From contig NZ_BJDY01000001.1 in the NCBI RefSeq assembly GCF_005405385.1, positions 62,001-126,000 on the forward strand: a stretch of DNA of 64,000 nt, written 5' to 3'. The notes below the pieces were generated by a model. The model searched no databases. It had not been told where the DNA came from and saw only the letters and a list, made by a program, of their open reading frames with translations. A program made the position numbers and the translations under genes. The stretch comes from Lactiplantibacillus mudanjiangensis. Lineage in GTDB: Bacteria; Bacillota; Bacilli; Lactobacillales; Lactobacillaceae. Within the stretch, counting starts at the first letter, position 1. Every line of letters starts with the position of its first letter. Of this stretch, positions 8,637 through 19,358 are shown one piece after another.

Positions 8637-9311
8637 ATGACAACACCGACATTGTCACTGCATCAAGTCGACAAGACTTTTGGGCACGGGCGAACCACGG
8701 TGCACGCGTTGAAAGGCGCTGACTTTGAGATCTATCCTGGTCAATTTGTGGCAATTATTGGGCCATCAGGATCTGGTAAGAGTACCTTTTTAACGATTGC
8801 GGCCGGCCTGCAAACACCGACTAATGGTGAGATTCGCTTAAACGGCGTGCCATTAACATCGCAAAGTGAAAAGTCGCGATTGGCTTATCGCTTCAATGAG
8901 ATTGGCTTTATCCTACAGAGTTCAAACTTAATTCCATTTTTAACCGTGACCGAACAATTACGACTGGTGGATAAGGTAGCTCGACGCAAGTTTCAGCAGG
9001 AACACGCTCAGAAATTACTGACAGAATTTGGCCTAACTAAGGTGAGCAATGCCTATCCGAGTGAGTTATCGGGTGGTGAACGACAACGCGTGGCAATTGT
9101 GCGAGCCCTCTATAATCACCCCAGCGTTTTATTGGCCGATGAACCGACGGCTAGTTTAGATGTAGCCCGTTCACAAGATGTGGTTGCCCGCCTGGCGCAA
9201 GAAGCGCATCAACATCATAAAGCCATTATTATGGTAACGCACAATCAGCGCTTGATTGGTGACTGTGACGTGGTTTATCGGATTGAAGATGGGGTGATGT
9301 CTAAATCGTGA
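8637..9311 (+). CDS. ABC transporter ATP-binding protein, HrtA-like
   Basis: 224 aa from ATG 8637 after AGGAGGG. Walker A GPSGSGKST near residue 43, Q-loop in FILQSSNLIPF, signature LSGGERQR, Walker B VLLADEPTAS and the H-loop MVTHN are all present. The FILQSSNLIPFLTV segment and overall length match HrtA/LolD-type ATPases that energise FtsX-like permeases. It forms one transcription unit with the permease and ends at a strong hairpin. Confidence 0.85.
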   Translation: MTTPTLSLHQVDKTFGHGRTTVHALKGADFEIYPGQFVAIIGPSGSGKSTFLTIAAGLQTPTNGEIRLNGVPLTSQSEKSRLAYRFNEIGFILQSSNLIPFLTVTEQLRLVDKVARRKFQQEHAQKLLTEFGLTKVSNAYPSELSGGERQRVAIVRALYNHPSVLLADEPTASLDVARSQDVVARLAQEAHQHHKAIIMVTHNQRLIGDCDVVYRIEDGVMSKS

Positions 9312-9327
9312 GAATAGATTCTAAATT

Positions 9328-9374
9328 AAAGTGAACCCCTAAAATTGGAAAATCCAATATTGAGGGTTCACTTT
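9328..9374. terminator. long palindromic hairpin / terminator, related to the one at 16473-16515
   Basis: Arms AAAGTGAACCC (9328-9338) and GGGTTCACTTT (9364-9374) with inner ATTGG/CCAAT pairing; a CCTTTTT tract follows. It lies 17 bases after the ATPase gene. Both arms closely resemble the hairpin beyond the FtsK-like gene. Confidence 0.75.
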
Positions 9375-9800
9375 ACCTTTTTGGCTAAATTATATTCGAA
9401 AAAATTTTAAATTCTATGAAAAACTGTGCAAAGTAGGAAACGTTCACAGCTAGATAGTTAACCGTAACAATCTTTATCTGAGTAACCGTTTTAGGATTTT
9501 GTAAATAAAATGCCACCTTTAAATATTACATAGATGATTTTAATATAATATCTAATGCTGACGAAAGGTGGTTTGATAATAGAAATTATAAGTTCTGATT
9601 ATTGATTTAAACTGATAATGGCAGAAAAATTAAGTACTTTATTCATTTATTGGTTGCAAAATATATATGCATTCGATTATTTTTGTGCTATTATTACTTC
9701 GACAAAAAAATTAATTGATAACATTGATTGTTAAATCATTTTGATGTTAGGCCGAAGAGTTAGGAAATGACTTAACTAATCATTTGCATGGGGTGATGAC
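9375..9800. other. AT-rich intergenic region before the LPXTG adhesin
   Basis: About 425 bases with no supported ORF. An extended -10 (TGCTATTAT, 9686-9694) is the best promoter-like match but lacks a clear -35. Nothing else was recognised. Confidence 0.4.
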
Positions 9801-12800
9801 ATGAAGAAACAACAATTTATGGTAGTAAATGGGGTTACTCATTATAAACTGTACAAGTCAGGAAAGAGATGGCTAGTTGGTAGTATTACGGCATTGGTAT
9901 TGACAGCAGGACTGTCAGCGTACCAACCATTCATTGGTCATGCGGATAGCACTGCAGATACATCAATTAACGAGAGCACGACTGCTAGTGATGCTAAAGC
10001 GGTTGTGACATCGGCTACTAGTGCTAATCCGTCTAGCCAGGCGACGTCATCAGCTATTAGTACTAATTCGGTTAGTGATACCGCAAAAAGTGCGACTATT
10101 CATCAAATCAGTCGCAATCTAACGTTACTAGTCATGATAGTAAGGCAAGTGAGGCATCAGCTCAGTCAGTAACAAGTCAGGCAGCTTCAGCGAATAGTAC
10201 GGAAACTAAGCCAGCTGATGTTGTTACCAGTCAAAGTACAAGTAATCAGAGCAGTTTGGTTAGCGCATCAACAAGCACGGTAGTTAGTCAAGCTAGTTCG
10301 GCGGCAAGCTCAGCAACTAGTGCATCGGCAGTGACTAGTCAAGCCAGTTCCACGGCAATGACGGTGGCTGAACAAAAAGGCATTCGTTCAGCCACGACGA
10401 CTAGTGCTGTTACTACGACATCACAAAAAAACTTACGATCATCGGCAGTAGCATCAACTGTTACACCACCAACTTTATCAAGTGTTCCTCAACCAGTAAA
10501 CTTCTTTGTAAGTCCAAACGGAAAGTATATTCTATATAATGCTAAGGCAGCGTTAGAGTTATATCCGTATAATGGTAACGTAGCAAACACACAACTATAT
10601 GGTTTTTACGTTATCTTACCGAATAGCATTACGGGTACTTTAGCAGATTTTCAAGCTGGCGCCGATGCATTTGTTAAAGGATTACCAGCAACCGGTATTT
10701 ATGCTAATTTTAATTCCTTGAATGTTTACCAATTTAACAATACGACTGATGGCCGACAAATTTTTTATTTCCGACCAAATGATGGTGCTCAAAGAGTATC
10801 GGAACTGTTGCTTAGATCATGGCCAACTCTCAACTTAACCGTATCTACCGGTGCGGACACGAATAATACACCAGCAAGCATCCAATTTAACGCTAATAAC
10901 GATAGTGAAATTGCTAGTAAAGATGTTATATTTGCTGGCGCCGGTAGTTACAGTTCGGGAGGGCCTGGGTATCCAGCGATTAGTTCAGCATCGTTAGGGA
11001 CTAATATACCTGATCAATATTTAATGGGTATTTCATATAATGGTATTAACCGAATTGTGACCTATACGCATGTACAGGTTAAAGACAGTTATCAAATTAT
11101 TGATCGTACGACTGGTAAGGTAATTAAGACGATCACGAGCACCGGTCAAGATGGCGCGACATATCAACGAAAAGGCTTAATTGATTCATTATCAGCATTG
11201 GGACTGGCAACCAATAAGTATTATCAACCTTCGTTAACAGTTAATAGTGGCCTTTTGACGGATACGATGGCTTATCAGCCGAGCAAGTTGTTTGTGTCGG
11301 ATAGTGATGTTAGCAATGGTGTTGCCGGCAACACTTATCAAGTCTATGTTGATGAATTGAAAACAAGTTTGATTGCGCACGACACGACGGTGCCAATTAT
11401 TGCGGGGCCCAAGGCACAATGGCAATTAAGCGATAATTTAACCACGGCCATTGGTCCAGATGGATCACCATTGACGATGAACCAGTTAACAACAAATTTG
11501 ACGCCAGATGTTCAAACGCCGGGCACATATAACGTGATTTATCGTTATCATGATGATCAAGGAAATGTGACAACTGCGACAGCTAAAGTAATTGTCGTTT
11601 CTTCAAAGGCCAAGATAAATGCTCATGATAGTCATTTGAAAGTGGGGACAACTTGGAATCCAGCTGATAATTTTACGAGCTTTACGACTGCTGATGGACA
11701 AGTGTTGACGGACTTTAGTCAAGTAACGGTTGTTGGTTCTGTTAATACTAATCAGGCCAATCAATATCCGATCACGTATCGCTATACAGATTCTGTTGGG
11801 AATGTTAGTGAACAAACGATTACAGTGAGTGTCTTCAAACCAATTATGGTTCATTATCTCGATGAAAACGGTCATGAGTTGCAAGCGCCTACAGAGTTAA
11901 TTACCAGTGTTAGCAATCCGGATGTTGGTCAAGAATATACTGGGCGAGCCAATACCGTCGCAATTGCTGGTTATCAATTTATGGCTTCGGCTGATACCAC
12001 TAAAGGTATGGCTCTTTCGGGGACGTTGTCGTTAGCAGATTTATTGCAAGGCAATGGCATCTATCTTCAATATCATTCAGTTGTATATCACACATTAATT
12101 AACTATCCAGATCAACCAGTACAAACGATTACCCAGATATTCGTTCCGGCTAAGGTAGTTGTCATTGGTGGTCAATATGGGATAGATTTGGCTCAGTCGT
12201 ATTTTGCAACAGATAGTGGGACTAAACTAACTTTGGCCGAAACCTTGAATAAAATGGGACTGACGACTAGTCAGACTCAAGTGTTTAGTGCAACGGATTT
12301 GGCAATTATTCAACAAGCTGTCGATGCGTTGACGCAATTAGCAACTAATGATGACCCAATGTTTAAGTACGACGGACCTTATCAATTGAATTATCAATTA
12401 ATTACAAATCAGGCTAGTGTCCAAGCTCACGGACTCACTTTAATTGCAGGGCCAACTCAAACTTGGCAGGCTAGTGATAGTTTTGATGGGGCGATTGACT
12501 CATTTGGTAATGATGTTCCGCTTTCACCGACCGCATTAATTGTAAACGGTACAGTTAATCCACAAGTTGTTGGACAATATCCGATTACTTATATGTACAC
12601 GGACGCAGCTGGTCGGACAGTGAAGGCTACCATTGTAATTAAAGTGGTTGCCACACAGAGTACGGTCAATGGTCATGACAGTACGTTGATTCAAGGGCCT
12701 TATACAAGCTGGAGTGCCAAAGATAATTTCGATGGTGGAATGACAGCAACGGGTCAGTCACTAAATTTTGCGGCGGTTACAACTATTGGTACAGTTGATC

Positions 12801-14206
12801 TGTCAACACCGGGTGTTTATCCAGTAACTTATCAATATACAGATATGGCTGGCAATGTGGTTACTAAAGAAGTTATGATTACCGTTAAGCAAACAGGTAG
12901 TGTGATCAATGGTCATGATAGTACATTAATCATAGGACCAAAGACGAAATGGCAAGCTAGCGATAACTTTGACGGTGTGACAGATGAAAATGGAAAGCCG
13001 TTAGACTTTAGTAACGTTAAAGTAATTGGTGATGTTGATTTAAGCAAAGCGGGTCAAAATAGTATTCGTTACCAATACACAGATGCGGCCGGTAATGTGG
13101 TTACCAAAGAAGTAACGATTACCGTTAAGCAAACAGGTAGCACGATTAATGGTCATGATAGTACGCTAATTATGGGACCAAAGACGAAATGGCAAGCTAG
13201 CGATAACTTTGACGGTGTGACAGATGAAAATGGAAAGCCGTTAGACTTTAGTAACGTTAAAGTAATTGGTGATGTTGATTTAAGCAAAGCGGGTCAAAAT
13301 AGTATTCGTTACCAATACACAGATGCGGCCGGTAATGTGGTTACCAAAGAAGTAACGGTTACCGTTAAGCAAACCGCTGGTGTGATTAATGGTCATGATA
13401 GTACGCTAATCAAGGGACCAAAGACGAAGTGGCAAGCTAGTGATAACTTCGACGGTGCGATGGATGAGAATGGTAATCTAATTAATTTCCAGTCCATTAA
13501 AACAACGAACAATGTCGATTTAACCAAATTAGGTCAATACACAGTAACGTATCAGTATACTGATACGTTGGGTAATTCAATTGTTAAGTCTGTACAAGTT
13601 AAAGTAGTTGCTAGTGAAGGCGGATTGATTGTTCATGATAGTACAGTAGTACAAAATGATCAATTAACTTGGAACCCGGCTGATAATTTTACCGGTGGTA
13701 CTGATGCGCTTGGTAAGCCTATCGAGTTAAAGAATGTGACAATTATTGGTCAGGTGGATTTAACAAAAGTTGGCACCTATAGAGTTAGTTATCAATATGA
13801 TGATCGAGTTGGCAATCAGTTCGAACAAACAGCAACGATCTATGTTGTTGCACGGCCGATTGATCAGTCAAACGATAATCATCCGAGTCATCCGACTACA
13901 ACTAGTCATAATGGCGGAAACCTAGTAGTAGAGAAGCAGGGTGTTAAGATTTCAAAATCACCAGTGATGACCCATAAAACGGTTAGTCGCTATCAAAAAG
14001 CTACTACTGAAGCCAAGAGCCTGAGTTGGCAAGTGAAACAAGTATCCACAAGTGAAAAAAAACAAACAGCATCAATGAAACCTAAAATGAGTGCATTGCC
14101 ACAAACAAATGATGCTGATGATGTTGCCATAAGCTTGTTAGGATTAGTCCTTTTAGGTTTGAGCGCTACTACTTGGTATCTTGGTAAACGCAGCAGATTA
14201 CGCTAA
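9801..14206 (+). pseudogene. giant LPXTG adhesin with Ig-like repeats, interrupted by a one-base frameshift
   Basis: GGGGTGA precedes ATG 9801. The N-terminus carries a KxYKxGKxW signal (KLYKSGKRW, residues about 15-23), then a Ser/Ala/Thr-rich stalk. Near 10098-10101 the stalk leaves frame; the same Ser-rich composition resumes in the -1 frame and runs open to 14206. One extra T in ACTATTCATC would restore reading (...TISSNQSQS). After the stalk come an uncharacterised domain (about 10490-11370), two Ig-like/Big_3-type units, a MucBP-like segment (IMVHYLDENGHEL), six more Ig-like units of about 80 residues, and a sorting signal LPQTN, membrane helix and KRSRLR tail. All anchoring parts are intact, so the break is either an off-state mutation or a sequence error. 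Probable role: sortase-anchored adhesin. Confidence 0.82.
12935..13357 (+). repeat. tandem 240-bp repeat inside the adhesin with 183-bp identical blocks
   Basis: Bases 12935-13117 and 13175-13357 are identical at a 240-base period, which is one 80-residue Ig-like unit (INGHDSTLI ... VTKEVTITVKQT). Flanking units (12655-12894, 13375-13614) are more diverged, pointing to recent duplication or gene conversion. Confidence 0.9.
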
Positions 14207-14290
14207 TTTAATGATTTTTGTTTGAACATGAATCAATGTATTAGTGATGAAATGATCTACACTAAACAAATCTATATTTAGTTTTAGGAG

Positions 14291-14334
14291 ATGACCTGCT
14301 CTTGGTGTGTGTTTACCAAGTCAGGTCATTTTTA
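14291..14334 (+). terminator. Rho-independent terminator after the adhesin
   Basis: ATGACCTG/CAGGTCAT with inner CTTGGT/ACCAAG and a T run, about 85 bases after the adhesin stop. Confidence 0.85.
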
Positions 14335-14797
14335 TAATGTGACATGGGCTTTATAGTTAAAACGTATGCTAGTTGGTGCCGTTTGCAGTCAAGGATCTTG
14401 GCTAATTGAGTTTGTTGGGGGTTATGCTTCTCTGGAATCATGAGAGAAATAGTCGATGATCATTCGGTTTTTAGTTGTGCAAATACTGATATTGGGTCGG
14501 GTACTATTGTGTTTAATATGTGTAACTTAACGAGTGACGAATATTTCATATGTTTGCCACTTAAAAAAGTCTATTACTAGTAGTTGTTGTCAAGACTGTT
14601 ATCGTTTAGTGTCAAAAACTTCTGAAATAGTTGGGTGAAAAAATTGGCTGTTGAAATATTCTTGGGATCAAGTTTTATGATTAATTTATTCTAGTTGTCA
14701 TCAACAAGTAGATCGCAAATCGAGAAAATAAATGTCTGTAATACTTGATCAAAAAGATGGCACTGTAGATAGTAGGGATAAAGGGGGAGTAACAGTC
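14335..14797. other. intergenic region upstream of the FtsK-like gene
   Basis: About 460 AT-rich bases. No ORF with a ribosome site and no tRNA-like fold seen. A longer reading of the FtsK-like frame from ATG 14732 exists but has no Shine-Dalgarno. Confidence 0.4.
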
Positions 14798-16309
14798 ATG
14801 TTGAAAAAGATTTTTAAGACAGGTAAAAAAAGAGATATAAGTCGTACTAATAGAAAAATGCATTTTGAAGATCTCAATGACCAACGGGATGATCTAGGTG
14901 CATCTAATAACGAGTCAATAATTTCTGGATTTATTGGGTGCAACGATAATGGTCATAATGTGAATGTTGAATTGAACGACGATCATCCGGCCGTGTTGTT
15001 ATATGGGATGACAGGATCTGGAAAAACACGGCTACTACACACATTTGTTCAGAGCGTAATGACAAATGCTTCCCCAAGCGATTTACGTGTTGCAATAATA
15101 TCTTACGGATCAGATTTTGATTATTTGAAGTCTAGCTTGTTAGAAACCTCCAATCCGTTCATGTATTGTGAACCTGCCAGTATCCATACAAATATGGTGT
15201 ATGCTCAGGCGGTCATAAAACAAATGGTTAAGGAAACTAAGCGAAGAATTGAAATCTTGAAGAAAAGTGCGGCTACAACGGTTTCTGAGTACAACTCCAA
15301 AAATGTCGATACTTTGCCAGAAATCTTACTTGTAATTGATCACTATACAGAGATAAAAGTGGATGACGAATTTGACGCAAATGAGATGCTAGCATTCCTA
15401 GTTCGTTTTGGACGAGTTGCCGGCATTAGGATGGTTTATTCAGAACGATTCGCACGTTATGAGGATGTCCCAGCAGTGATGAATCAAGATATCGTTGATC
15501 GAATTAGTTTAAAATTGAGCAATCCTTTTGAAAACGAAGTCGCAATGTGGGGGAGTAAAATTGATTTAACTCGTATTGAAAAGCAAGGCGAGTTCTATGC
15601 TTCGGTGGATGGTGATACAAAACATCCGATGCATGGTTATGGACTATACATGTCAAATCAAGAGTTGATCAAGTTAAATCATGATTTGACAGTAAAATTT
15701 TATAGCTATCACTATGGTTATGATTTTAAATGGAACGATCAAACCAAAACCTTAAAAGCTGAACAAAAAATATTTAGAGTCTTCGCAAGGATACCTCAGG
15801 TTGATTGCATATTGCTTATGGCAAATAACATGATACAGGCGAAAATAAAGTTTGAAAATTGGTATGGGTCAGCGGAAAAGGCCAATGTATTTGGTGTTGT
15901 TGAAGTTTCACTGGAAGAAGCTGGGAAAGTATTTTCTAATGAGAAAAGTGAATCAACACAGACTGAGATGAGACGTGATCTAGAACGTGGTCAACTAATT
16001 ATGCATCGAAAGTTAGACAAAGAGGGAAAAAGCGATTGGCGACTATTGCAAATTATTAACGGTTGGTATCTAAGTAAGTTAGATGGATTCCAAAATGTTT
16101 TGACTAAGTCCCAGGTAGCTTTAATTCATGAGAAAGCATCCATAACTTCCAACATTGATGAAGCAGAACACTTTGATCTTAATTGTGTAGAAGTAGAAAA
16201 GATATTAGCTAAGTTTCCGAGCAGCCAATTTGTTAAAATACCAACTATTAGTTGTGATCGAGCATCAAAACATGAATATGCATTTGCGTGTGATGCGGTT
16301 AAAAAATAG
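14798..16309 (+). CDS. orphan FtsK/SpoIIIE-like P-loop ATPase
   Basis: Start at ATG 14798 (503 aa): AAGGGGGAG at 14781-14789 is 8 bases upstream. Walker A is GMTGSGKT (residues 70-77, Lys76); the Walker B strand ILLVIDHYTE has Asp181 followed by His where FtsK/HerA ATPases normally have Glu. FRFGRVAGIRMVYSERF-like sequence and the SLKLSNPFENEVAMWG segment align with the FtsK motor, which reads GRAAGIHL and R-hSS-D-ILD at these places. No N-terminal membrane helices and no C-terminal winged-helix gamma domain are seen; instead there is an unrecognised C-terminal region of about 200 residues. It uses AGA/AGG and ATA codons freely, unlike core neighbours, suggesting transfer. No conjugation or type VII secretion genes are nearby. 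Role unknown. Confidence 0.7.
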   Translation: MLKKIFKTGKKRDISRTNRKMHFEDLNDQRDDLGASNNESIISGFIGCNDNGHNVNVELNDDHPAVLLYGMTGSGKTRLLHTFVQSVMTNASPSDLRVAIISYGSDFDYLKSSLLETSNPFMYCEPASIHTNMVYAQAVIKQMVKETKRRIEILKKSAATTVSEYNSKNVDTLPEILLVIDHYTEIKVDDEFDANEMLAFLVRFGRVAGIRMVYSERFARYEDVPAVMNQDIVDRISLKLSNPFENEVAMWGSKIDLTRIEKQGEFYASVDGDTKHPMHGYGLYMSNQELIKLNHDLTVKFYSYHYGYDFKWNDQTKTLKAEQKIFRVFARIPQVDCILLMANNMIQAKIKFENWYGSAEKANVFGVVEVSLEEAGKVFSNEKSESTQTEMRRDLERGQLIMHRKLDKEGKSDWRLLQIINGWYLSKLDGFQNVLTKSQVALIHEKASITSNIDEAEHFDLNCVEVEKILAKFPSSQFVKIPTISCDRASKHEYAFACDAVKK

Positions 16310-16472
16310 ATGACAATGTCAGATGCTAAAACACTAACAGCAATTAGTTATAAAGTTTAATAATTATGTTCAAATAGATTGATTTGGTAGAGCGTTTAAA
16401 GTGTGTGCTTGAATTTTGACATTCTGAATAAGAATAAGACACAAAAATTTGACTAATAGACCCATTGATGAA

Positions 16473-16515
16473 GTGAACCCTCAAAATTGAATTTTTTCAA
16501 TTTTGAGGATTCACT
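16473..16515. repeat. long palindromic hairpin, sister of 9328-9374
   Basis: AAGTGAACCCTCAAAATTGAA and its near-perfect complement (one mismatch in about 20) around a T-rich loop. It lies between the FtsK-like gene and the convergent MFS pseudogene and could stop transcription from both sides, though T runs outside the stem are weak. Confidence 0.7.
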
Positions 16516-16533
16516 TTAATTGTGATTGCGCAA

Positions 16534-17715
16534 TTATGTTTTTGATGCGGTCTGAAACAATCGGTAGCTAGTGACTGCTGCACCCAAGATTAAAAGCGAT
16601 AACAAGCTAAAAATCAGCCGGCAATTTTTAGCAATTGCGGGATATAACGTCGTTTTTAAAGGCAAGTAAAGTGGCATCAAACGTTGTGTCGATTGATCTG
16701 GCAAGTTGTTGTCCAAGTGCTATATAAGGCATTCAAATCCGGCTGTGCAGATTTAGTAATGTGTTGCATTGTTGCCGTGAACGTATTACCAAAATTCATC
16801 GTCCGGCCAATACTGAAGATAACGAAGCAACCAACGATGCCTAACAATGGCCATTCATGAGTGGTGAGCATTAAACAAATTAAGCCGATCAACATTAAGC
16901 ATGGACCATCGCCAATTGTCAAGCTACCCCCGAAGCAATCGTACAGTTTGCCAGACAAAAGGTTAACCAAGGCAACTAGTAAACTACCAGGCAATAATAG
17001 CAGACCACTTTTAAAAGCAGTGACATGATGACCGGACCAAATTAGGGATAACCAGACTAACAGCTAGATTAACTAGTAAAAAAGCCAAGGCCAGTAGGGA
17101 AAACTGACGAACTGGAAATTTTAAAGGTTTGCCCGTTTGTGAGAATGGTTTTAAAGTCCGACGGCCACTTAACCAGGTTAGCATGACAATTGGTAGTGTC
17201 GTTAAAAAGATTAATTGCCAGTGGTCAAGCGTTAACATTAAGCCACCAAAACTTGGTCCTAAAGCTGGTGCCAGATTAACAATCATCCCGGCAGTACTCA
17301 TGTAGTAACCCAACCGATTGACCGGCATCACGGCATTGATGAAGTTAATCATTAGTGGAATCGTTAAGCCAGCACAACCGGCTTGAATGAGGCGACCGAT
17401 GATTAGTAAGCTAAACCAGTGTCGTGCAGCAGCTAAGGCGAGGCCGGCGCCCAGAATGAATAGTAAGGCCGCCAAATCGAACAATGCCAATAATGACAAT
17501 CGGCGTTGCAAAAAAGCTGAACACATCATCGTGAGCGCCATGACCATTAGATAACCCGAAGTTAACCACTGAACGGTTGCTAATGACACTGAAAATGTTC
17601 GCATCAGTGTTGGAAATGTGACGTTCATCGAGGTTTCAATTAAAGTCCCAATAAAGGCTAATATGGCAATACTCATCAAGGCTGGCATTGGTCGTGCTGT
17701 TATTGTTTTAGGCAT
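16534..17715 (-). pseudogene. decayed MFS drug-transporter gene (DHA2-type)
   Basis: The N-terminal 234 codons (17715 to 17011) read as a 14-TM-type exporter: ETSMNVTFPTLMRTF, QWLTSGYLMVMA, and a GPSFGG motif C. Near 17025-17040 the family sequence passes to another frame (VTAFKSGLLLLPGSLLVAL). Near 16700-16712 it moves again, where DLNALYST continues as QQLARSIDTTF in the third frame, and a last hydrophobic stretch (IFSLLSLLILGAAV) lies back in the first frame. At least two or three indels make a functional product impossible. The start overlaps the stop of the hydrolase gene by 8 bases, so it was the third gene of a MerR-hydrolase-MFS operon. Confidence 0.85.
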
Positions 17716-19357
17716 CAGCGAGCGGCAAGGTTAATGTACTAGGAACGTCTTTGTTTAAAACAAGTTGTTGATGCGCCAGTCGTGTTTGAGCTTGTTCTGA
17801 CTGATTGCCACGATAGTTACTGTGGACTTGATATTGTGGAAAATCAGATGACGTCAAGTCTAATCGTAATTGACTACCGGCTGTAAGTTGCCAGTCAATT
17901 GGTAACATGGTCAAAGTTAATGTCGTCGTGTTACCAGCTTGATAGTCCGCATGTTGAGCAGCAACGGTGGTGATGGTGGTCCGAATATTAAATGTTTGAC
18001 CATTGGGTTGAATCGCCATGACTTTAGCCACTAACGCTGTGTCATCAACGTCGGTTGCAAAGTTTACGGTCAGTTTAAGTTCACCGAGTAATCGCTGATT
18101 GGTAGTTAAGGGATGACTAACAAAACTAATGACATCATCACGATAGTTAAGATCTGGCTGTGGCCGACTCCCAATTTGATCGGCAGTTTTTATCAGTACT
18201 TCGCCACCAATTGAAGGGACTGACTTTCCAGGATCATAGGTGTAGTCAATATTACCCGCCTTGACTTCATTTAGTGTCGTTGTCAGGTGACGGTCTTGAC
18301 TGAGGTAAAAGTTTAGCGTTGACGTCCCTGTTAAACTAGTCTGTTCGTGCCAGTTGTCTGCGTTAATTTCGTAGCTTTGTAATCGGCCTTGAGGGACTTG
18401 TTGATCAATTAAGATCGTTTTGAACCACTGTAACATGGTCTTAAAATCATTAAGTAATAGATTTGGTGTTTCGCGACCAAAAATGGCTGGTTGACCGAAA
18501 TGATTCCAACCACCGATTTGTAAGACGGAATGTGCTTTGACCTCAGCCGATAATTCGGCATAAGTGGCGAGTGCATTTTCCAAATGATGATCATACCAAC
18601 CTTCGGAAATGAAGAGCGGAATCTTAATCTTAGCAGCTACTTGTTTTAGGTTTTGACTCGTAATGCTGGACCAATAGTGTGACGTTTCGGTTGTGCTGCG
18701 AAGAACGTCGCGATACCAAGGTAATTCACCACCCCATAAGTCAACATCAACAGTCATTGCTGGGCGATATTTAGCGGCTGTTAGATAATCTGTATCGATG
18801 TTCCAACCAGCATTGTCCATCGCCCAAGCGGTGGTGATGTCGGGTTTAAGGATACCGTTATGATAGTTGGCTAAATAATCGTGAACGCCGTAGTTACTCA
18901 AAAACATGGTTTTTAATTTGCTAGGGACAATGTCGGCAATGGCCCAACCCGTCATGGCTAAATATGAACTGCCATAGTAACCCATGCTGGCAACCCAATC
19001 TTGAGCTTGCAACCAATCAACAAGATCTTTACCATCGCTGCGTTCATGGACTTTGGGTTCCCAGACGCCTTCGGATGGGCCAATACCACGACAGAATTGA
19101 AAGACGTAAGCCAAACCGCGCTTAGCGAATTCCTTACCCAATAAATCGTTCAAGGGTGCTTGTTCAGCGTAACAGCCACGTTGGACGATGGTTGGAAATT
19201 GTCCGATAGCGGTAGGAGTGTAAATGGTGGTGGCAAGATTGACGTTATCACGGGTTGGGATCATTGTCGATTTAGTAATAGGTTCAGGATAAATTACTGG
19301 AAAACCACTGTTGTTGATATTGGTCATAATGGCTGCGAAATAATCTTCATAATTCAA
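17708..19357 (-). CDS. CocE/NonD family alpha/beta hydrolase (S15-like)
   Basis: 549 aa. N-terminal alpha/beta-hydrolase part with the nucleophile elbow GSSY (Ser131 probable; family form GxSYxG), an acid in SEGWYDHHLENAL, and the histidine in GGWNHFG. The C-terminal jelly-roll (about residues 340-545, LNFYLSQDRHLTT... TLPLADA) is the X-Pro dipeptidyl-peptidase C-terminal domain found in S15/CocE enzymes. Known members hydrolyse esters, amides or acyl-peptides; the substrate here is unknown. AGGGGG lies in the tail of the MerR gene, 1 base upstream of this gene, so it is co-transcribed and probably controlled by that regulator. No signal peptide, hence cytoplasmic. Confidence 0.83.
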   Translation of the reverse strand: MNYEDYFAAIMTNINNSGFPVIYPEPITKSTMIPTRDNVNLATTIYTPTAIGQFPTIVQRGCYAEQAPLNDLLGKEFAKRGLAYVFQFCRGIGPSEGVWEPKVHERSDGKDLVDWLQAQDWVASMGYYGSSYLAMTGWAIADIVPSKLKTMFLSNYGVHDYLANYHNGILKPDITTAWAMDNAGWNIDTDYLTAAKYRPAMTVDVDLWGGELPWYRDVLRSTTETSHYWSSITSQNLKQVAAKIKIPLFISEGWYDHHLENALATYAELSAEVKAHSVLQIGGWNHFGQPAIFGRETPNLLLNDFKTMLQWFKTILIDQQVPQGRLQSYEINADNWHEQTSLTGTSTLNFYLSQDRHLTTTLNEVKAGNIDYTYDPGKSVPSIGGEVLIKTADQIGSRPQPDLNYRDDVISFVSHPLTTNQRLLGELKLTVNFATDVDDTALVAKVMAIQPNGQTFNIRTTITTVAAQHADYQAGNTTTLTLTMLPIDWQLTAGSQLRLDLTSSDFPQYQVHSNYRGNQSEQAQTRLAHQQLVLNKDVPSTLTLPLADA

Positions 19358-19358
19358 G

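Noticed and set aside
10083-10092. Programmed -1 frameshift site in the adhesin (A5 run GCAAAAAGT)
   Set aside because: In frame it does not make an X-XXY-YYZ heptamer, and slipping there would insert Cys-Asp-Tyr into a Ser-rich stalk; a one-base loss near 10100 explains the protein better.
14798-16309. Type VII secretion ATPase (EssC-like) or conjugation coupling protein
   Set aside because: Only one ATPase domain, no forkhead-associated or membrane parts and no neighbouring secretion, relaxase or integrase gene.
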